Assembly (NCBI RefSeq): GCF_003688625.1 | Contig: NZ_RCWY01000002.1 | Span: 744,001 to 808,000, forward strand | Source: Sphingomonas sp. PP-CE-3A-406 | GTDB taxonomy: Bacteria; Pseudomonadota; Alphaproteobacteria; Sphingomonadales; Sphingomonadaceae | DNA length: 64,000 nt | Reading direction: 5' to 3' | In this document: in pieces, positions 41,369 through 51,108 of the stretch | Layout: each line of letters begins with the position of its first letter | Position numbering within the stretch: position 1 is the first letter of the stretch | The notes under the pieces: generated by a model | The model's database searches: none | Seen by the model: only the letters and a program-made list of their open reading frames with translations | What the model was told of the DNA's origin: nothing | Translations under genes and position numbers: made by a program

Positions 41369-44326
41369 ATGAAGACGATGATGGCCACGGCGTTGCGCGC
41401 CGCACTGGCGGCGACGACGATACTCGGCACCGCGGCTGCATTGGTTGCCCCCGCTTCGGCGCAGACCACGACCGCGGCGATCCGCGGCCAGGTGCGTGAC
41501 GCGGCCGGAGCGACGGTCGCCGGCGCGACCGTGGTCGCGGTCAATGACGGGACCAACCAGACGTTCCGCGCGACCACCAGCGCGACCGGCAGCTATGTGC
41601 TGAACGGCCTGCGCCCCGCCACCTACACGATCACGTTCACCGGTCCCGACGGCAAGATTTCGGCGCAGCGGATCTCGGTCGGCGTCGGCCAGTCCGCGAC
41701 GCTCGACGCGGTGCTCGCGGCACCGACCGCGGCGGCCCCTGCTGCCGGCGCGACCGCCGAGGGTGGCACCACCACCGGCGGCACCAACGAAGGCGGCGAG
41801 ATCGTCGTCACCGCGGGCAAGCTGGTCGAGACCAAGACCTCCGAAGTCGCGACCAACGTCAGCCAGGCGCAGATCCGCATCCTGCCGCAGGGCGATCGCA
41901 ACTTCCTGACCTTTGCCGCGCTCGCACCCGGCGTCCGCTACAACGACAGCGAGACCAACAAGGGCATCACCGCCGGCGCCTCGCCCGCGAGCCAGGTCAA
42001 CGTCTTCATCGACGGCACCAGCCTGAAGAGCCAGACGCTCGGCGGCATCGCCGGCCAGACCGACAGCCGCGGCAACCCGTTCGGACAGCTTGCGGTGGGC
42101 GAATTCCGCGTCCTGACGCAGAACTACAAGGCCGAATACGAACAGGCCGGCTCGGCGATCATCACCGCGATCACCAAGTCGGGCACCAACGATTTCCACG
42201 GCGAGATGTTCGGCCAATATACCGATCGCAGCCTGACCGCCGCCAACATCATCGACCAGCGCGCCGGCCGGGAAAAACCGAAGTTCGAGCGCAAGCAGTA
42301 CGGCATTTCGCTCGGCGGCCCGATCATCAAGGACAAGCTGTTCTTCTTCGGCGCGTACGAAGGCAACGACCAGGATCGCGCATCGAGCGTGACCGTCGGC
42401 AACCCGACACCGCAAAACCTCGCGCGCTTCGGCCAGTATGAAGGCACCTATGTCAGCCCGTACCGCGGCGATTTCTACTTCGGCAAGCTGACCTTCACGC
42501 CCGACGAGCGCCAGGTGTTCGACCTGTCGTTCAGCCGCCGCCAGGAGACCGACATCTCCGGGTTCGGCGCCAATTTCGGCTCGGCAAACATCGCGTATTC
42601 GGCGGCGGTCAACAAGATCAACAAGACCGACACCTATACGTACAAATGGACCTATACCGGCGACAGCTTCGTCAACGAATTCAACGCGACCTATCTCGAC
42701 ACGGTCTATAACCCGTCGTCGCTAAACCCCGACGATCCGAGCTTCCAATATGAGGGCGTCATCACCTTCGGCGGCAAGGATTCGACGCAGCGGATCAGCC
42801 AGCAGAGCTACACGCTACGCGACGACCTGACGTATAACGGCCTGGACAACCACGTGATCAAGGGCGGCATCCGCTTCGCCTTCCAGGATTACGACTTCAC
42901 CAAGAACTTCTATGTCCAGCCGAACTACTTTTTCCAGAACGACGCCAAAAGAGGGCTGGATTTCAGCTTTCCGGCGACCGCGCAACTCGGCGTCGGCAAC
43001 CCGCGGATCATCGCGTCGAACTCGCAGCTCGGGGTGTATCTGCAGGACGACTGGGACATCACCAGCAAGCTGCAACTCAACCTCGGCCTGCGCTGGGACT
43101 ATGAGAGCAACCTGTTCAACAACAAGTATCGCACGCCCGCCGCGGCGGTCGCGACGTTGAACGCGCTGCCCAAGACCGATTATTTCGATCCTGCGAACTA
43201 TATCACCGACGGCACCGATCGCCCGACGCGCAAGGACATGTTCCAGCCACGCGTCGGCTTCAGCTACGACTTCAACGACGACCAGCGCACCGTCCTGTTC
43301 GGCGGCTACGGCAAATATTACGACCGCAACGTCTTCAACAACACGCTCGACGAGCAATTCCGCCTGCAATACCAGACCGGCGTCTTCTACTTCTCGCGCG
43401 ATGGCCAGCCTCGCGACGGCAACCCCACCGCGGTGTGGAACGAAAGCTACCAGACGCGGGAAGGCCTGCTCGCACTGCGCCAGACTGCGCAGACCGGCCT
43501 GCCCGAACTGTTCGCCGTCAAGAACAACGCGAAGGCGCCGTCGACCGACCAGTTCAGCCTCGGCCTGCGCCAGAAGTTCGGGATCTTCCGCGCCTCGGTG
43601 ACCGGGTCGTATGTCCGCGGGCAGAACGGCTACACGCATCTGTTCGCAACGCGCAACGCGGACGGATCATGCTGCGACACGTCGATCCCCCGCGCGAACG
43701 GCTTCGGCAACGTGCTCATCGGTTATGATGGCCTGCGGACGCGCTACAAGGCGCTGCTGGTGACGATCGACAAGGATTACACCGTGTCGTCGGGCTGGGG
43801 CTTCAACCTCGCCTACACGCTGTCGAAGGCGGAGCAGGACGGCGGCGATCTGTTCAGCCTCGATAAGGTGACGCCCGATCAATATGGCTGGCGGCCGATC
43901 GCCGATCAGGACGAGCGCCACCGGATCGTCCTGTCGGGGATCGTCGACCTGCCGGTCGGGTTCCAGTTCTCGACGCTGACGACGCTCGGCAGCGGCACCG
44001 CGTTCCAGCTGCTCGACCAGTCCGCGGGCACCAGCATCAACCAGCAGACCATCCGATCGCTGTACCGGCCGAAGAACTGCCTCGGCAGCGTGTTCGCGTT
44101 CTGCGAGGTCAATCTGACGCTGCAGAACAACATCAAGGTGTTCGACACGCACAACATCAACGTCGCGGTCGACCTGCTCAACGCCTTCAACAACAAGAAC
44201 TATACCGGCTATTCGGGCAACCTCGGCGTCGGCGAGACCTACAGCTTCGGCGGGCCGACCAACCTGCCGACCGGACTGCTCACCCTGCCGCGTCGCTTCC
44301 AGTTCAGGGTCGGATATCGTTTCTGA
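41369..44326 (+). CDS. TonB-dependent outer-membrane receptor, Oar/carboxypeptidase-regulatory type
   Basis: A 985-residue outer-membrane protein. A Sec signal (MKTMMATALRAALAATTILG... APASAQ) is followed by a carboxypeptidase-regulatory-like (Ig-type) domain (about 35-120: IRGQVRDAAGATVAGATVVAV), a Gly/Thr-rich linker, then a plug domain starting EIVVTAGKLVETKTSEV and a beta-barrel with alternating Asn/Asp-Tyr-Phe-rich strands, ending RRFQFRVGYRF with terminal Phe. This layout is the Oar-like TonB-receptor type of sphingomonads and caulobacters. The ligand is probably the oligosaccharide product of the GH144-like lipoprotein encoded next, which is inference from adjacency. Confidence 0.88.
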   Translation: MKTMMATALRAALAATTILGTAAALVAPASAQTTTAAIRGQVRDAAGATVAGATVVAVNDGTNQTFRATTSATGSYVLNGLRPATYTITFTGPDGKISAQRISVGVGQSATLDAVLAAPTAAAPAAGATAEGGTTTGGTNEGGEIVVTAGKLVETKTSEVATNVSQAQIRILPQGDRNFLTFAALAPGVRYNDSETNKGITAGASPASQVNVFIDGTSLKSQTLGGIAGQTDSRGNPFGQLAVGEFRVLTQNYKAEYEQAGSAIITAITKSGTNDFHGEMFGQYTDRSLTAANIIDQRAGREKPKFERKQYGISLGGPIIKDKLFFFGAYEGNDQDRASSVTVGNPTPQNLARFGQYEGTYVSPYRGDFYFGKLTFTPDERQVFDLSFSRRQETDISGFGANFGSANIAYSAAVNKINKTDTYTYKWTYTGDSFVNEFNATYLDTVYNPSSLNPDDPSFQYEGVITFGGKDSTQRISQQSYTLRDDLTYNGLDNHVIKGGIRFAFQDYDFTKNFYVQPNYFFQNDAKRGLDFSFPATAQLGVGNPRIIASNSQLGVYLQDDWDITSKLQLNLGLRWDYESNLFNNKYRTPAAAVATLNALPKTDYFDPANYITDGTDRPTRKDMFQPRVGFSYDFNDDQRTVLFGGYGKYYDRNVFNNTLDEQFRLQYQTGVFYFSRDGQPRDGNPTAVWNESYQTREGLLALRQTAQTGLPELFAVKNNAKAPSTDQFSLGLRQKFGIFRASVTGSYVRGQNGYTHLFATRNADGSCCDTSIPRANGFGNVLIGYDGLRTRYKALLVTIDKDYTVSSGWGFNLAYTLSKAEQDGGDLFSLDKVTPDQYGWRPIADQDERHRIVLSGIVDLPVGFQFSTLTTLGSGTAFQLLDQSAGTSINQQTIRSLYRPKNCLGSVFAFCEVNLTLQNNIKVFDTHNINVAVDLLNAFNNKNYTGYSGNLGVGETYSFGGPTNLPTGLLTLPRRFQFRVGYRF

Positions 44327-44393
44327 TGCGTTAATCGGCGGGCGGCCATGTTGGTCGCCTGCCGCCATCGGCGGTCCCCGATCAGGAGTATCC

Positions 44394-45863
44394 ATGCTCG
44401 ACAGACGGCAGTTTCTGGGCACCGGCGCACTATCACTTGGCGGACTGACAGCAGGGTGTACATCGGTCGGACGACCGATCGTCAAAGCGTTTCAAGAGGT
44501 TACGGGCTTCACGCCGGCACCGGCGCCGTCCGCCAACCCGCTCATCGACAATCTGCAGGAGCGCGCGTTCCTGTATTTCTGGGATACGACGAATCCGGTG
44601 ACCGGGCTTGCGCTCGATCGCTGGCCGACGCCGTCTTTCTCGTCGATCGCCGCGGTAGGCTTCGCGCTTACCGCGTATCCGATCGGCGTGGTCAACGGCT
44701 GGATCACGCGCGAACAGGCGCGTAAGCGGACGCTCGCCACGTTGTCGTTCTTCGCCAACGCGCGGATGGGGCCGGAACCCACCGGCAACAGCGGCTACAA
44801 GGGCTTCTTCTACCACTTCCTCGGCATCACCAAGGGCCAGCGGTTCGCGCGTGCGGAAGTGTCGACGATCGATACCGCGCTGATGCTCGCCGGCATGCTG
44901 TTCGCGCAAAGCTGGTTCGATGCGGATCATCCCGAGGAACAGCGGATCCGCTCGCTGGCCGACCAGATCTACGGCGCGGTCGACTGGACCTGGATCACGC
45001 CGCGCGCGCCGTTCCTGTCGATGGGCTGGCATCCCGAGAACGGGTTCATCCCAAGCGACTGGAACATCTACAACGAGGGGATGCTGATGTACCTCCTCGC
45101 GCTGGGTTCGCCGACGCATCCGCTGCCGCCGTCGACCTGGACCGCGCTGACCGAGAAGTTCGAGCCGAGCTGGACCGATCGCTACGGCGCGGCCTATCTC
45201 CATTACCCGCCGCTGTTCGTCCACCAGTACAGCCATGTCTGGGTCGATTTCCGCGGCATCCGCGACGCGTATATCGCGACCAAGGACATCGATTATTTCG
45301 AGAACAGCAAGCGCGCGACGATCGCGCAACGCGACTATGCGATCGCCAACGGCGGTACCAACGGCGCCGGGTTCGCGGGCTATGGACCGGACATCTGGGG
45401 GCTGACCGCGTGCGACGGGCCGGGCGATTTCAAGGCGACGATCGGCGGGCGGCAACGCGAATTCTTCAGCTATTCGGAACGCGGCCCCGGCGCGCGCGAC
45501 GACGGCACGTTGGCGCCGACCGCCGCGGTCGGATCGATCGTGTTCGCGCCCGATCTCGTCATCCCGGCGATCACCGCGATGCACGATCGCTATGGGAAGG
45601 GCATCTACGGCAAATACGGGTTCTTCGATGCGTTCAACCCGACGCTCACCGAGATGGGCGAACCGTTGAAGCACGGCCGGATCGTCCCCGACGTCGGCTG
45701 GGTCGACAACGACTATCTCGGCATCGACCAGGGGCCGATCGTGGCGATGATCGAGAACTGGCGGACCGGCATGGTGTGGAACACGATGCGGAAGAACCCG
45801 CATATCCGCCGCGGGCTCGACCGTGCCGGGTTTACCGGGGGATGGCTGGCGCGGGTGCCGTAA
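44394..45863 (+). CDS. Tat-type lipoprotein, glucoamylase-fold (GH144-like) enzyme
   Basis: A 489-residue protein. The N-terminus [22 protein letters not shown] combines a Tat motif (DRRQFL) with a lipobox (TAGC), so it is exported folded and lipid-anchored. The catalytic domain is an (alpha/alpha)6-barrel of the PF10091 glucoamylase type: [21 protein letters not shown], then [27 protein letters not shown] and [27 protein letters not shown]. These are the features of GH144 endo-beta-1,2-glucanases; a substrate of beta-1,2-glucan is inference from the family. Adjacent TonB receptor suggests a small glucan-uptake locus. Confidence 0.82.
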   Translation: MLDRRQFLGTGALSLGGLTAGCTSVGRPIVKAFQEVTGFTPAPAPSANPLIDNLQERAFLYFWDTTNPVTGLALDRWPTPSFSSIAAVGFALTAYPIGVVNGWITREQARKRTLATLSFFANARMGPEPTGNSGYKGFFYHFLGITKGQRFARAEVSTIDTALMLAGMLFAQSWFDADHPEEQRIRSLADQIYGAVDWTWITPRAPFLSMGWHPENGFIPSDWNIYNEGMLMYLLALGSPTHPLPPSTWTALTEKFEPSWTDRYGAAYLHYPPLFVHQYSHVWVDFRGIRDAYIATKDIDYFENSKRATIAQRDYAIANGGTNGAGFAGYGPDIWGLTACDGPGDFKATIGGRQREFFSYSERGPGARDDGTLAPTAAVGSIVFAPDLVIPAITAMHDRYGKGIYGKYGFFDAFNPTLTEMGEPLKHGRIVPDVGWVDNDYLGIDQGPIVAMIENWRTGMVWNTMRKNPHIRRGLDRAGFTGGWLARVP

Positions 45864-45930
45864 CGGGGGTTTCGCGGAGGCGCCGGACCGCCTAGAGGAT
45901 CGACATACCCGATCCTCGAAAGGTTCCAGC

Positions 45931-47127
45931 ATGCGTGAAGCCGCCATCGTCTCGACCGCCCGTACCGCCATCGGCAAAGCGTATCGCGGCGCGTTCAACG
46001 CGACCGAGGCGCCGGTGCTCGCGGGCCATGTGATGAACGCGGTGGTCGAGCGTGCGGGGATCGATCCGGCGCGGATCGATGAGGTGTTCTGGGGCGTCGG
46101 CAACCAGCATGGTACGCAGGGTGGCAATGCCGGGCGGATGGCGATCTTCGCGGGCGGGCTGCCGGAGTCGGTGCCGGCGTTCACGCTCGACCGGAAGTGC
46201 GGATCGGGGCTGACTGCGGTGGCGCTCGCGGCGCGGACGATCATGTGCGACGAAGCCGACGTGGCGCTGGCCGGCGGGATGGAGTCGATCAGCTTCACGG
46301 TGACCAAGGACGCGCCGCGCTACGTCAATGCGAGCGTGATCGCCAAGGAGTCGGCGGCGTACATCCCGATGATCGAGACCGCCGAGATCGTCGCGGAGAA
46401 ATACGGCATCAGCCGCGAGGCGCAGGACGAATACGCCGCGATGAGCCAGCAGCGTGCTGCCGCCGGGCTGGCGAGTGGGGCGTTTGCCGAGGAGATCGTG
46501 CCGATCACGGTGGAGAAGGCGCTCTACGACAAGCAGGGCGCGCATGCCGGGATCGAGAGCGTCACCCTGTCGCAGGACGAGGGCATTCGCGCGGGGACGA
46601 CGCTGGAGGGATTGCGCGGACTGAAGACGGTGTGGCCGGGGGGTGAATTCTCGGGTCCGGGGTCGAACGTGACCGCGGGTAATGCGAGCCAGTTGTCGGA
46701 CGGGGCTTCTGCGCAATTGCTGATGGACCGCAGGACCGCGGAGGCGGAGGGCAAGGACATCCTCGGCATCTATCGCGGGTTCCAGGCGGCGGGGTGCAGC
46801 CCGGCGGAAATGGGCATCGGGCCGATCTTCGCGATACCGAAACTGCTCGACCGCGCGGGGCTGTCGGTTGGCGACATCGGGCTGTGGGAGCTGAACGAGG
46901 CGTTCGCGTCGCAGTGCCTCTATTGTCGCGATTTCCTCGGGATCGATCCGGAGAAGTACAACGTCAACGGCGGCGCGATCGCGGTCGGACATCCGTTCGG
47001 GATGACGGGGTCGCGGCTGGTCGGGCATGCGCTGATAGAGGGGCGCAAACGCGGCGTGCGCTATGTGGTGGTGTCAATGTGCACCGCGGGGGGCATGGGC
47101 GCGGCGGGGTTGTTCGAGATCGTCTGA
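45931..47127 (+). CDS. Acetyl-CoA C-acyltransferase (thiolase)
   Basis: A 398-residue thiolase. The nucleophilic Cys is in [17 protein letters not shown] (Cys90), the His in [18 protein letters not shown] and the second Cys in [13 protein letters not shown]; all three catalytic residues are present. It either makes acetoacetyl-CoA (biosynthetic, feeding PHA) or degrades 3-oxoacyl-CoA; the sequence RNA..ARDCIxx cannot settle this. Start ATG 45931 gives the standard [16 protein letters not shown] opening. Its neighbour, the branched-chain 2-oxoacid dehydrogenase, suggests acyl-CoA degradation. Confidence 0.9.
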   Translation: MREAAIVSTARTAIGKAYRGAFNATEAPVLAGHVMNAVVERAGIDPARIDEVFWGVGNQHGTQGGNAGRMAIFAGGLPESVPAFTLDRKCGSGLTAVALAARTIMCDEADVALAGGMESISFTVTKDAPRYVNASVIAKESAAYIPMIETAEIVAEKYGISREAQDEYAAMSQQRAAAGLASGAFAEEIVPITVEKALYDKQGAHAGIESVTLSQDEGIRAGTTLEGLRGLKTVWPGGEFSGPGSNVTAGNASQLSDGASAQLLMDRRTAEAEGKDILGIYRGFQAAGCSPAEMGIGPIFAIPKLLDRAGLSVGDIGLWELNEAFASQCLYCRDFLGIDPEKYNVNGGAIAVGHPFGMTGSRLVGHALIEGRKRGVRYVVVSMCTAGGMGAAGLFEIV

Positions 47128-47136
47128 GCTTCTTCG

Positions 47137-47236
47137 CCCCCCCTGGAAGGGAGGGGTTGGGGTGGGTCGCCCAGTTGGCAGGCGTCTTGTCCGCCCAGCA
47201 GCCAACCCACCCCCGGCCCCTCCCTTTCAGGGAGGG
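47137..47236. repeat. Paired palindromic element, CCCCTCCCTGGAAGG family
   Basis: Arms CCCCCCCTGGAAGGGAGGGG + TTGGGGTGGG and CCCACCCCCGG + CCCCTCCCTTTCAGGGAGGG. It lies between the convergent thiolase and E2 genes. Confidence 0.7.
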
Positions 47237-47257
47237 AAGAGCGATCAGTTTCCGGAC

Positions 47258-48616
47258 TCAGTCCGCGAAGAGCAGGACCGGGGTTTCGAGGTACTTCTTC
47301 AACCCTTGCACGAAGCTTGCCGCGTCCCACCCGTCGACGACGCGGTGGTCGCAGCTTATCGACAGGTTCATAAGCTTGGCGCGAATCACCTCGTCACCCT
47401 TGAAGACCGGGCGTTCGACGATCTTGTTGGGGCCGATGATCGCGACTTCGGGGCGGTTGATGACCGGGGTCGTGGCGATGCCGCCGAGCGGGCCGAGCGA
47501 GGTTACCGTGATCGTGCCGCCGCCCATCTCGCTGGGGGCTAGCTTGCCGGCGCGCGCCGCTTCGGCAAGGCGGGTGATCTCGGTGGCGAGCTGCCAGACG
47601 TTGCGGTCCTGTGCGTCGCGGATCACGGGGACGGTGAGGCCGGCGTCGGTCTGCGCGGCCATGCCGAGGTGGATGGCGCCGTGCCGCGTGACCACGCCCG
47701 CCTCGTCGTCGTAGCGCGCGTTCATCATCGGGAAGTCGGGGATGGTCTTGCAGATCGCGACGATCATCAGCGGCAGCATCGTCAGCTTTGGGCGGCCGCC
47801 GCGGTTGGCGTTGAGGTCTGCGCGCATCGCTTCCAGGGCGGTGACGTCGATCTCGTCGACATAGGTGAAGTGCGGGATCGCGCGCTTCGAGGCGGCCATG
47901 TTCTCGGCGATGCGGCGACGCATGCCGATGACTTTGATGGGCTGGTCCTCGCGAGCGCGCGACGCGTGCGGGGGGTGGTAGCCTTCGCCCGAGCCGTAGC
48001 GGAGGTAGGCGTCGAGGTCGGCGTGGCGGACGCGGTCGGAGTCGGTTTTGACAGAGGCGAGGTCGATGCCGAGGTCGCGGGCGCGAGCGCGGACCGCTGG
48101 GGATGCGAGCGCGTGGGGCTGCTGATCCGTGCCACCGAGAGTGGCGCCCTTCTGCTCCCTCTCCCCTGCGGGGAGAGGGCTGGGGTGAGGGGTTGGGGCA
48201 GTTGCCGGCGTTTCCGCCTGGGGCTGCCCCTCACCCCGACCCTCTCCCCGGAGGGGAGAGGGAGGTGTCTCGACCACTTCTTCGACGCCCGGATTCTCGG
48301 CTTCGTATTGTTCGGCGGTCTCGGCCTGCGCCAACGTCAGCGGCGCGGCGACGACGTCTTCCGCGGCGTCGACCGCGTCCGTCTCGATCACGACCAGCGC
48401 AGCGCCGATCGACACCTGGTCGCCGACTTCGCCCGCGAGTTCGACGACCACGCCCGTCACCGGCGATTCCATCTCGACAGTGGCCTTGTCGGTCATCATG
48501 TCGGCGATTGGCGAATCCTCCTCGACGCGGTCGCCGATGGCGACGTGCCATGCGACGATCTCGGCCTCGGAGATGCCTTCGCCGATGTCCGGCAGCTTGA
48601 AGGTGAAGCGGGCCAT
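47258..48616 (-). CDS. bkdB: Branched-chain 2-oxoacid dehydrogenase E2, dihydrolipoyl transacylase
   Basis: Core acyltransferase of the complex that converts branched-chain 2-oxoacids (from Leu, Ile, Val) to acyl-CoA. The 452 residues begin with a lipoyl domain (lipoyl Lys44 in MMTDKATVEME), then a linker, the E1/E3-binding domain (about 165-205, HALASPAVRARARDLGIDLA) and the catalytic domain with the His-Asp motif SCDHRVVDGWDA near residue 420. Linker residues about 118-154 are encoded by an inserted palindromic repeat (see repeat at 48154). Start ATG 48616 overlaps the E1beta TAA by one base. E3 is not in the window. Confidence 0.9.
   Translation of the reverse strand: MARFTFKLPDIGEGISEAEIVAWHVAIGDRVEEDSPIADMMTDKATVEMESPVTGVVVELAGEVGDQVSIGAALVVIETDAVDAAEDVVAAPLTLAQAETAEQYEAENPGVEEVVETPPSPLRGEGRGEGQPQAETPATAPTPHPSPLPAGEREQKGATLGGTDQQPHALASPAVRARARDLGIDLASVKTDSDRVRHADLDAYLRYGSGEGYHPPHASRAREDQPIKVIGMRRRIAENMAASKRAIPHFTYVDEIDVTALEAMRADLNANRGGRPKLTMLPLMIVAICKTIPDFPMMNARYDDEAGVVTRHGAIHLGMAAQTDAGLTVPVIRDAQDRNVWQLATEITRLAEAARAGKLAPSEMGGGTITVTSLGPLGGIATTPVINRPEVAIIGPNKIVERPVFKGDEVIRAKLMNLSISCDHRVVDGWDAASFVQGLKKYLETPVLLFAD
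48154..48263. repeat. Paired palindromic element inside the E2 coding sequence
   Basis: Arms CTCCCTCTCCCCTGCGGGGA and TCTCCCCGGAGGGGAGAGGG surround a middle with GGGTGAGGGG/CCCCTCACCC segments; the same family as the intergenic unit at 11603-11752. It is read in frame on the minus strand as Pro-Ser-Pro-Leu-Arg-Gly-Glu-Gly-rich and Pro-Ser-Pro-Leu-Pro-Ala-Gly-Glu segments, lengthening the inter-domain linker. Confidence 0.85.
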
Positions 48617-49683
48617 TATGCGTCCTTCATGATCTTTTTCAGGGCTTCGCCGATGCGGACCGGCCCCGGGAAATACGCCCATTCGAGGCTGTGCGGGTAC
48701 GGCGTGTCGAACCCGGTCACGCGCTCGATCGGCGCCTCGAGATGGTAGAAACAGCGTTCCTGGACGATCGCCGACAGCTCCGCGCCGAACCCGCTGGTGC
48801 GCGTCGCCTCGTGGACGATCATGCAGCGACCGGTCTTCTTCACCGATGCCTCGATCGTCTCGATATCGAGCGGCACGAGCGTGCGCAGATCGACGATCTC
48901 GGCGTCGATTCCGGCTTCGGCGACGACGGCCGCGCAGACGTGGACCATCGTGCCGTAGGCGAGGATCGTGAGCGCCTCGCCGGCGCGGACGATCTTCGCC
49001 TTGCCGAGTTCGATCTTGTAATAGCCGGTCGGGACTTCGCCGGCCGGATGCTTCGACCAGTTCTGCGACGGGCGGTCCCAATAGCCGTCGAACGGGCCGT
49101 TATAGATGCGCTTGGGCTCGAAGAAGAGCGTCGGGTCGTTATCCTCGATCGCGGCGATCAGCAGGCCCTTGGCGTCGTAGGGCGTCGACGGAATGACCGT
49201 CTTGATCCCCGACATGTGCGTGAAGAGCCCCTCGGGCGACTGGCTGTGAGTCTGCCCACCGAAGATGCCGCCGCCGAACGGCGAGCGGACCGTGATCGGC
49301 GAGGTGAACTCGCCCGCCGAGCGGTAGCGGAGGCGCGCGGCTTCGGAGACGAGCTGGTCGAGCGCGGGGTAGATATAATCCGCGAACTGGATCTCGGGGA
49401 CGGGGCGCAGACCGTACGCGCCCATGCCGACCGCGACACCGATGATGCCGCATTCGGTGATCGGGGTGTCGAACACGCGGGTCTTGCCGTGCTTGGCCTG
49501 GAGGCCGGCGGTCGCGCGGAACACGCCGCCGAAATAACCGACGTCCTCGCCCATGACGATCACGTCGGGGTCGCGCTCCATCATGATATCCATGGCGGAG
49601 TTAATCGCCTGGATCATGTTCATGCGGGTGGTGGGCTCGGCGTCCGTTGCCTCTGACCCTGGTGCCTCGATCATGTCGCTCAT
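48616..49683 (-). CDS. bkdA2: Branched-chain 2-oxoacid dehydrogenase E1 beta subunit
   Basis: The beta chain of the thiamin-dependent decarboxylase. The 355-residue protein has the transketolase-type pyrimidine domain (MERDPDVIVMGEDVGYFGGVFRATAGL), the conserved motif GIIGVAVGMGAYGLRPVPEIQFADYIYP and a C-terminal transketolase domain (LTILAYGTMVHVCAAVVAE ... VPLDIETIEASVKKTGRCMIVHEA). The 20-residue N-terminal extension is polar. Start at ATG 49683 is within the E1alpha coding end (four-base overlap), so the operon is E1alpha-E1beta-E2. Confidence 0.93.
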   Translation of the reverse strand: MSDMIEAPGSEATDAEPTTRMNMIQAINSAMDIMMERDPDVIVMGEDVGYFGGVFRATAGLQAKHGKTRVFDTPITECGIIGVAVGMGAYGLRPVPEIQFADYIYPALDQLVSEAARLRYRSAGEFTSPITVRSPFGGGIFGGQTHSQSPEGLFTHMSGIKTVIPSTPYDAKGLLIAAIEDNDPTLFFEPKRIYNGPFDGYWDRPSQNWSKHPAGEVPTGYYKIELGKAKIVRAGEALTILAYGTMVHVCAAVVAEAGIDAEIVDLRTLVPLDIETIEASVKKTGRCMIVHEATRTSGFGAELSAIVQERCFYHLEAPIERVTGFDTPYPHSLEWAYFPGPVRIGEALKKIMKDA

Positions 49684-50969
49684 GCCTTGCGATCCCATGG
49701 ACGGCCGCTGGCCGTTTCCTCGTCGAGCATCTGCTGGCGCTGCTCCTTCAGATGCCACGGCAGTTCCTCGAACACGCCGTCGAACAGCGATTCGAGCGGC
49801 TGATGGAGGCCGTGGCCAAGAATGCCGTTCTTCTCGGCTTCCTTCTGCGCGGCCTTGACCTGCTCGGCGAGTTCCTTGTCCTGCGCGGCGTGGCGCTCGT
49901 CGTCCCATTCGCCGATCGCGATGAGGTGATCCTTCAGACGCTTGATCGGGTCGCCGAGCGGCCAGGCGTTGGGTTCGCCTTCGCTGCGATACTGGCCGGG
50001 ATCGTCGGAGGTCGAGTGGCCTTCCGCGCGGTAGGTGAAATGCTCGATCAGCGTCGGGCCCTGGTTGGTGCGCGCACGCTCGGCGGCCCATTCGGTCGCG
50101 GCATAGACTGCCAGCGCATCGTTGCCGTCGACGCGGAGCCCGGCGATGCCGTAGCCGACCGCACGCGCCGCGAACGTCGTTGCCTCGGCGCCGGCGAACC
50201 CGGAGAAGCTGGAGATCGCCCACTGATTGTTGACGACGTTGAAGATCACCGGCGCACGGTAGACCGCGGCGAACGTGCAGGCGGAGTGGAAGTCGCCCTC
50301 GGCGGTCGAGCCCTCGCCGCACCACGTCGCGGCGATCCGCGTGTCGCCCTTGGCGGCGGACGCCATCGCCCAGCCGACCGCCTGTGGGTACTGCGTCGTC
50401 AAATTGCCCGAGATCGAGAAGAACCCGGCTTCCTTGACCGAGTACATGATCGGCAACTGCTTGCCGCCCAGCCGGTCCGCCGTGTTCGAATAGATCTGGT
50501 TCATCATGTCGACGAGGCTCCAGCCCCGTGCGATCAGCAGCCCTTGCTGGCGGTACGAGGGGAAGCACATGTCCTCGTAGTCGAGCGCATAGGCCGCCGC
50601 GACCGCGACCGCCTCCTCGCCGAGCGCCTTCATGTAGAAGCTGGTCTTGCCCTGTCGCTGCGCGCGGAACATTCGTTCGTCGAACGCGCGTAGCAGCGCC
50701 ATGCTGCGCAACATCCGGCGCATCACGTCGGGCGAAAGCTTGGGGTCCCAGGGGCCGACCGCGTTGCCATCGTCGTCGAGCACGCGAACCAGCGTATAGG
50801 CGAGATCGATGAAGTCCGACGCCTTGTCAGCGGTGTCGGGGCGGCGCGCTTGACCGGCAGGCGGCACGTCGACTTCGGCGAAGTCCACCGCGTCGCCGGG
50901 GCGGAACTTCGGCTCGGGGATATGCAGCGTAAGGGGCTGCAAATTGGCGCGCGGATGCTCGCTTGCCAT
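49680..50969 (-). CDS. bkdA1: Branched-chain 2-oxoacid dehydrogenase E1 alpha subunit
   Basis: The thiamin diphosphate-binding alpha chain. The 429-residue protein shows the TPP motif around TWCGEGSTAEGDFHSACTFAAVYRAPVIFNVVNNQWAIS and the phosphorylation-loop type region FTYRAEGHSTSDDPGQYR. The N-terminal 70 residues are the usual extension of BCKDH E1alpha, not of pyruvate dehydrogenase. It is the first gene of the bkd operon; upstream, 139 bases away, is an FAH-family gene in the same direction. Confidence 0.93.
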   Translation of the reverse strand: MASEHPRANLQPLTLHIPEPKFRPGDAVDFAEVDVPPAGQARRPDTADKASDFIDLAYTLVRVLDDDGNAVGPWDPKLSPDVMRRMLRSMALLRAFDERMFRAQRQGKTSFYMKALGEEAVAVAAAYALDYEDMCFPSYRQQGLLIARGWSLVDMMNQIYSNTADRLGGKQLPIMYSVKEAGFFSISGNLTTQYPQAVGWAMASAAKGDTRIAATWCGEGSTAEGDFHSACTFAAVYRAPVIFNVVNNQWAISSFSGFAGAEATTFAARAVGYGIAGLRVDGNDALAVYAATEWAAERARTNQGPTLIEHFTYRAEGHSTSDDPGQYRSEGEPNAWPLGDPIKRLKDHLIAIGEWDDERHAAQDKELAEQVKAAQKEAEKNGILGHGLHQPLESLFDGVFEELPWHLKEQRQQMLDEETASGRPWDRKA

Positions 50970-51108
50970 CGTGATTCCATCTCCATGAGGCCGCCGTGAC
51001 CGCGGAACACTCTTACCGACGCTTGTTATTAAATTTCAACGCAGATTGCGAGGGGGAGTTGCGCATTCACGATGTGCCGCGCGGATTTTTCTCCCCCTCT
51101 ACTCGGAA

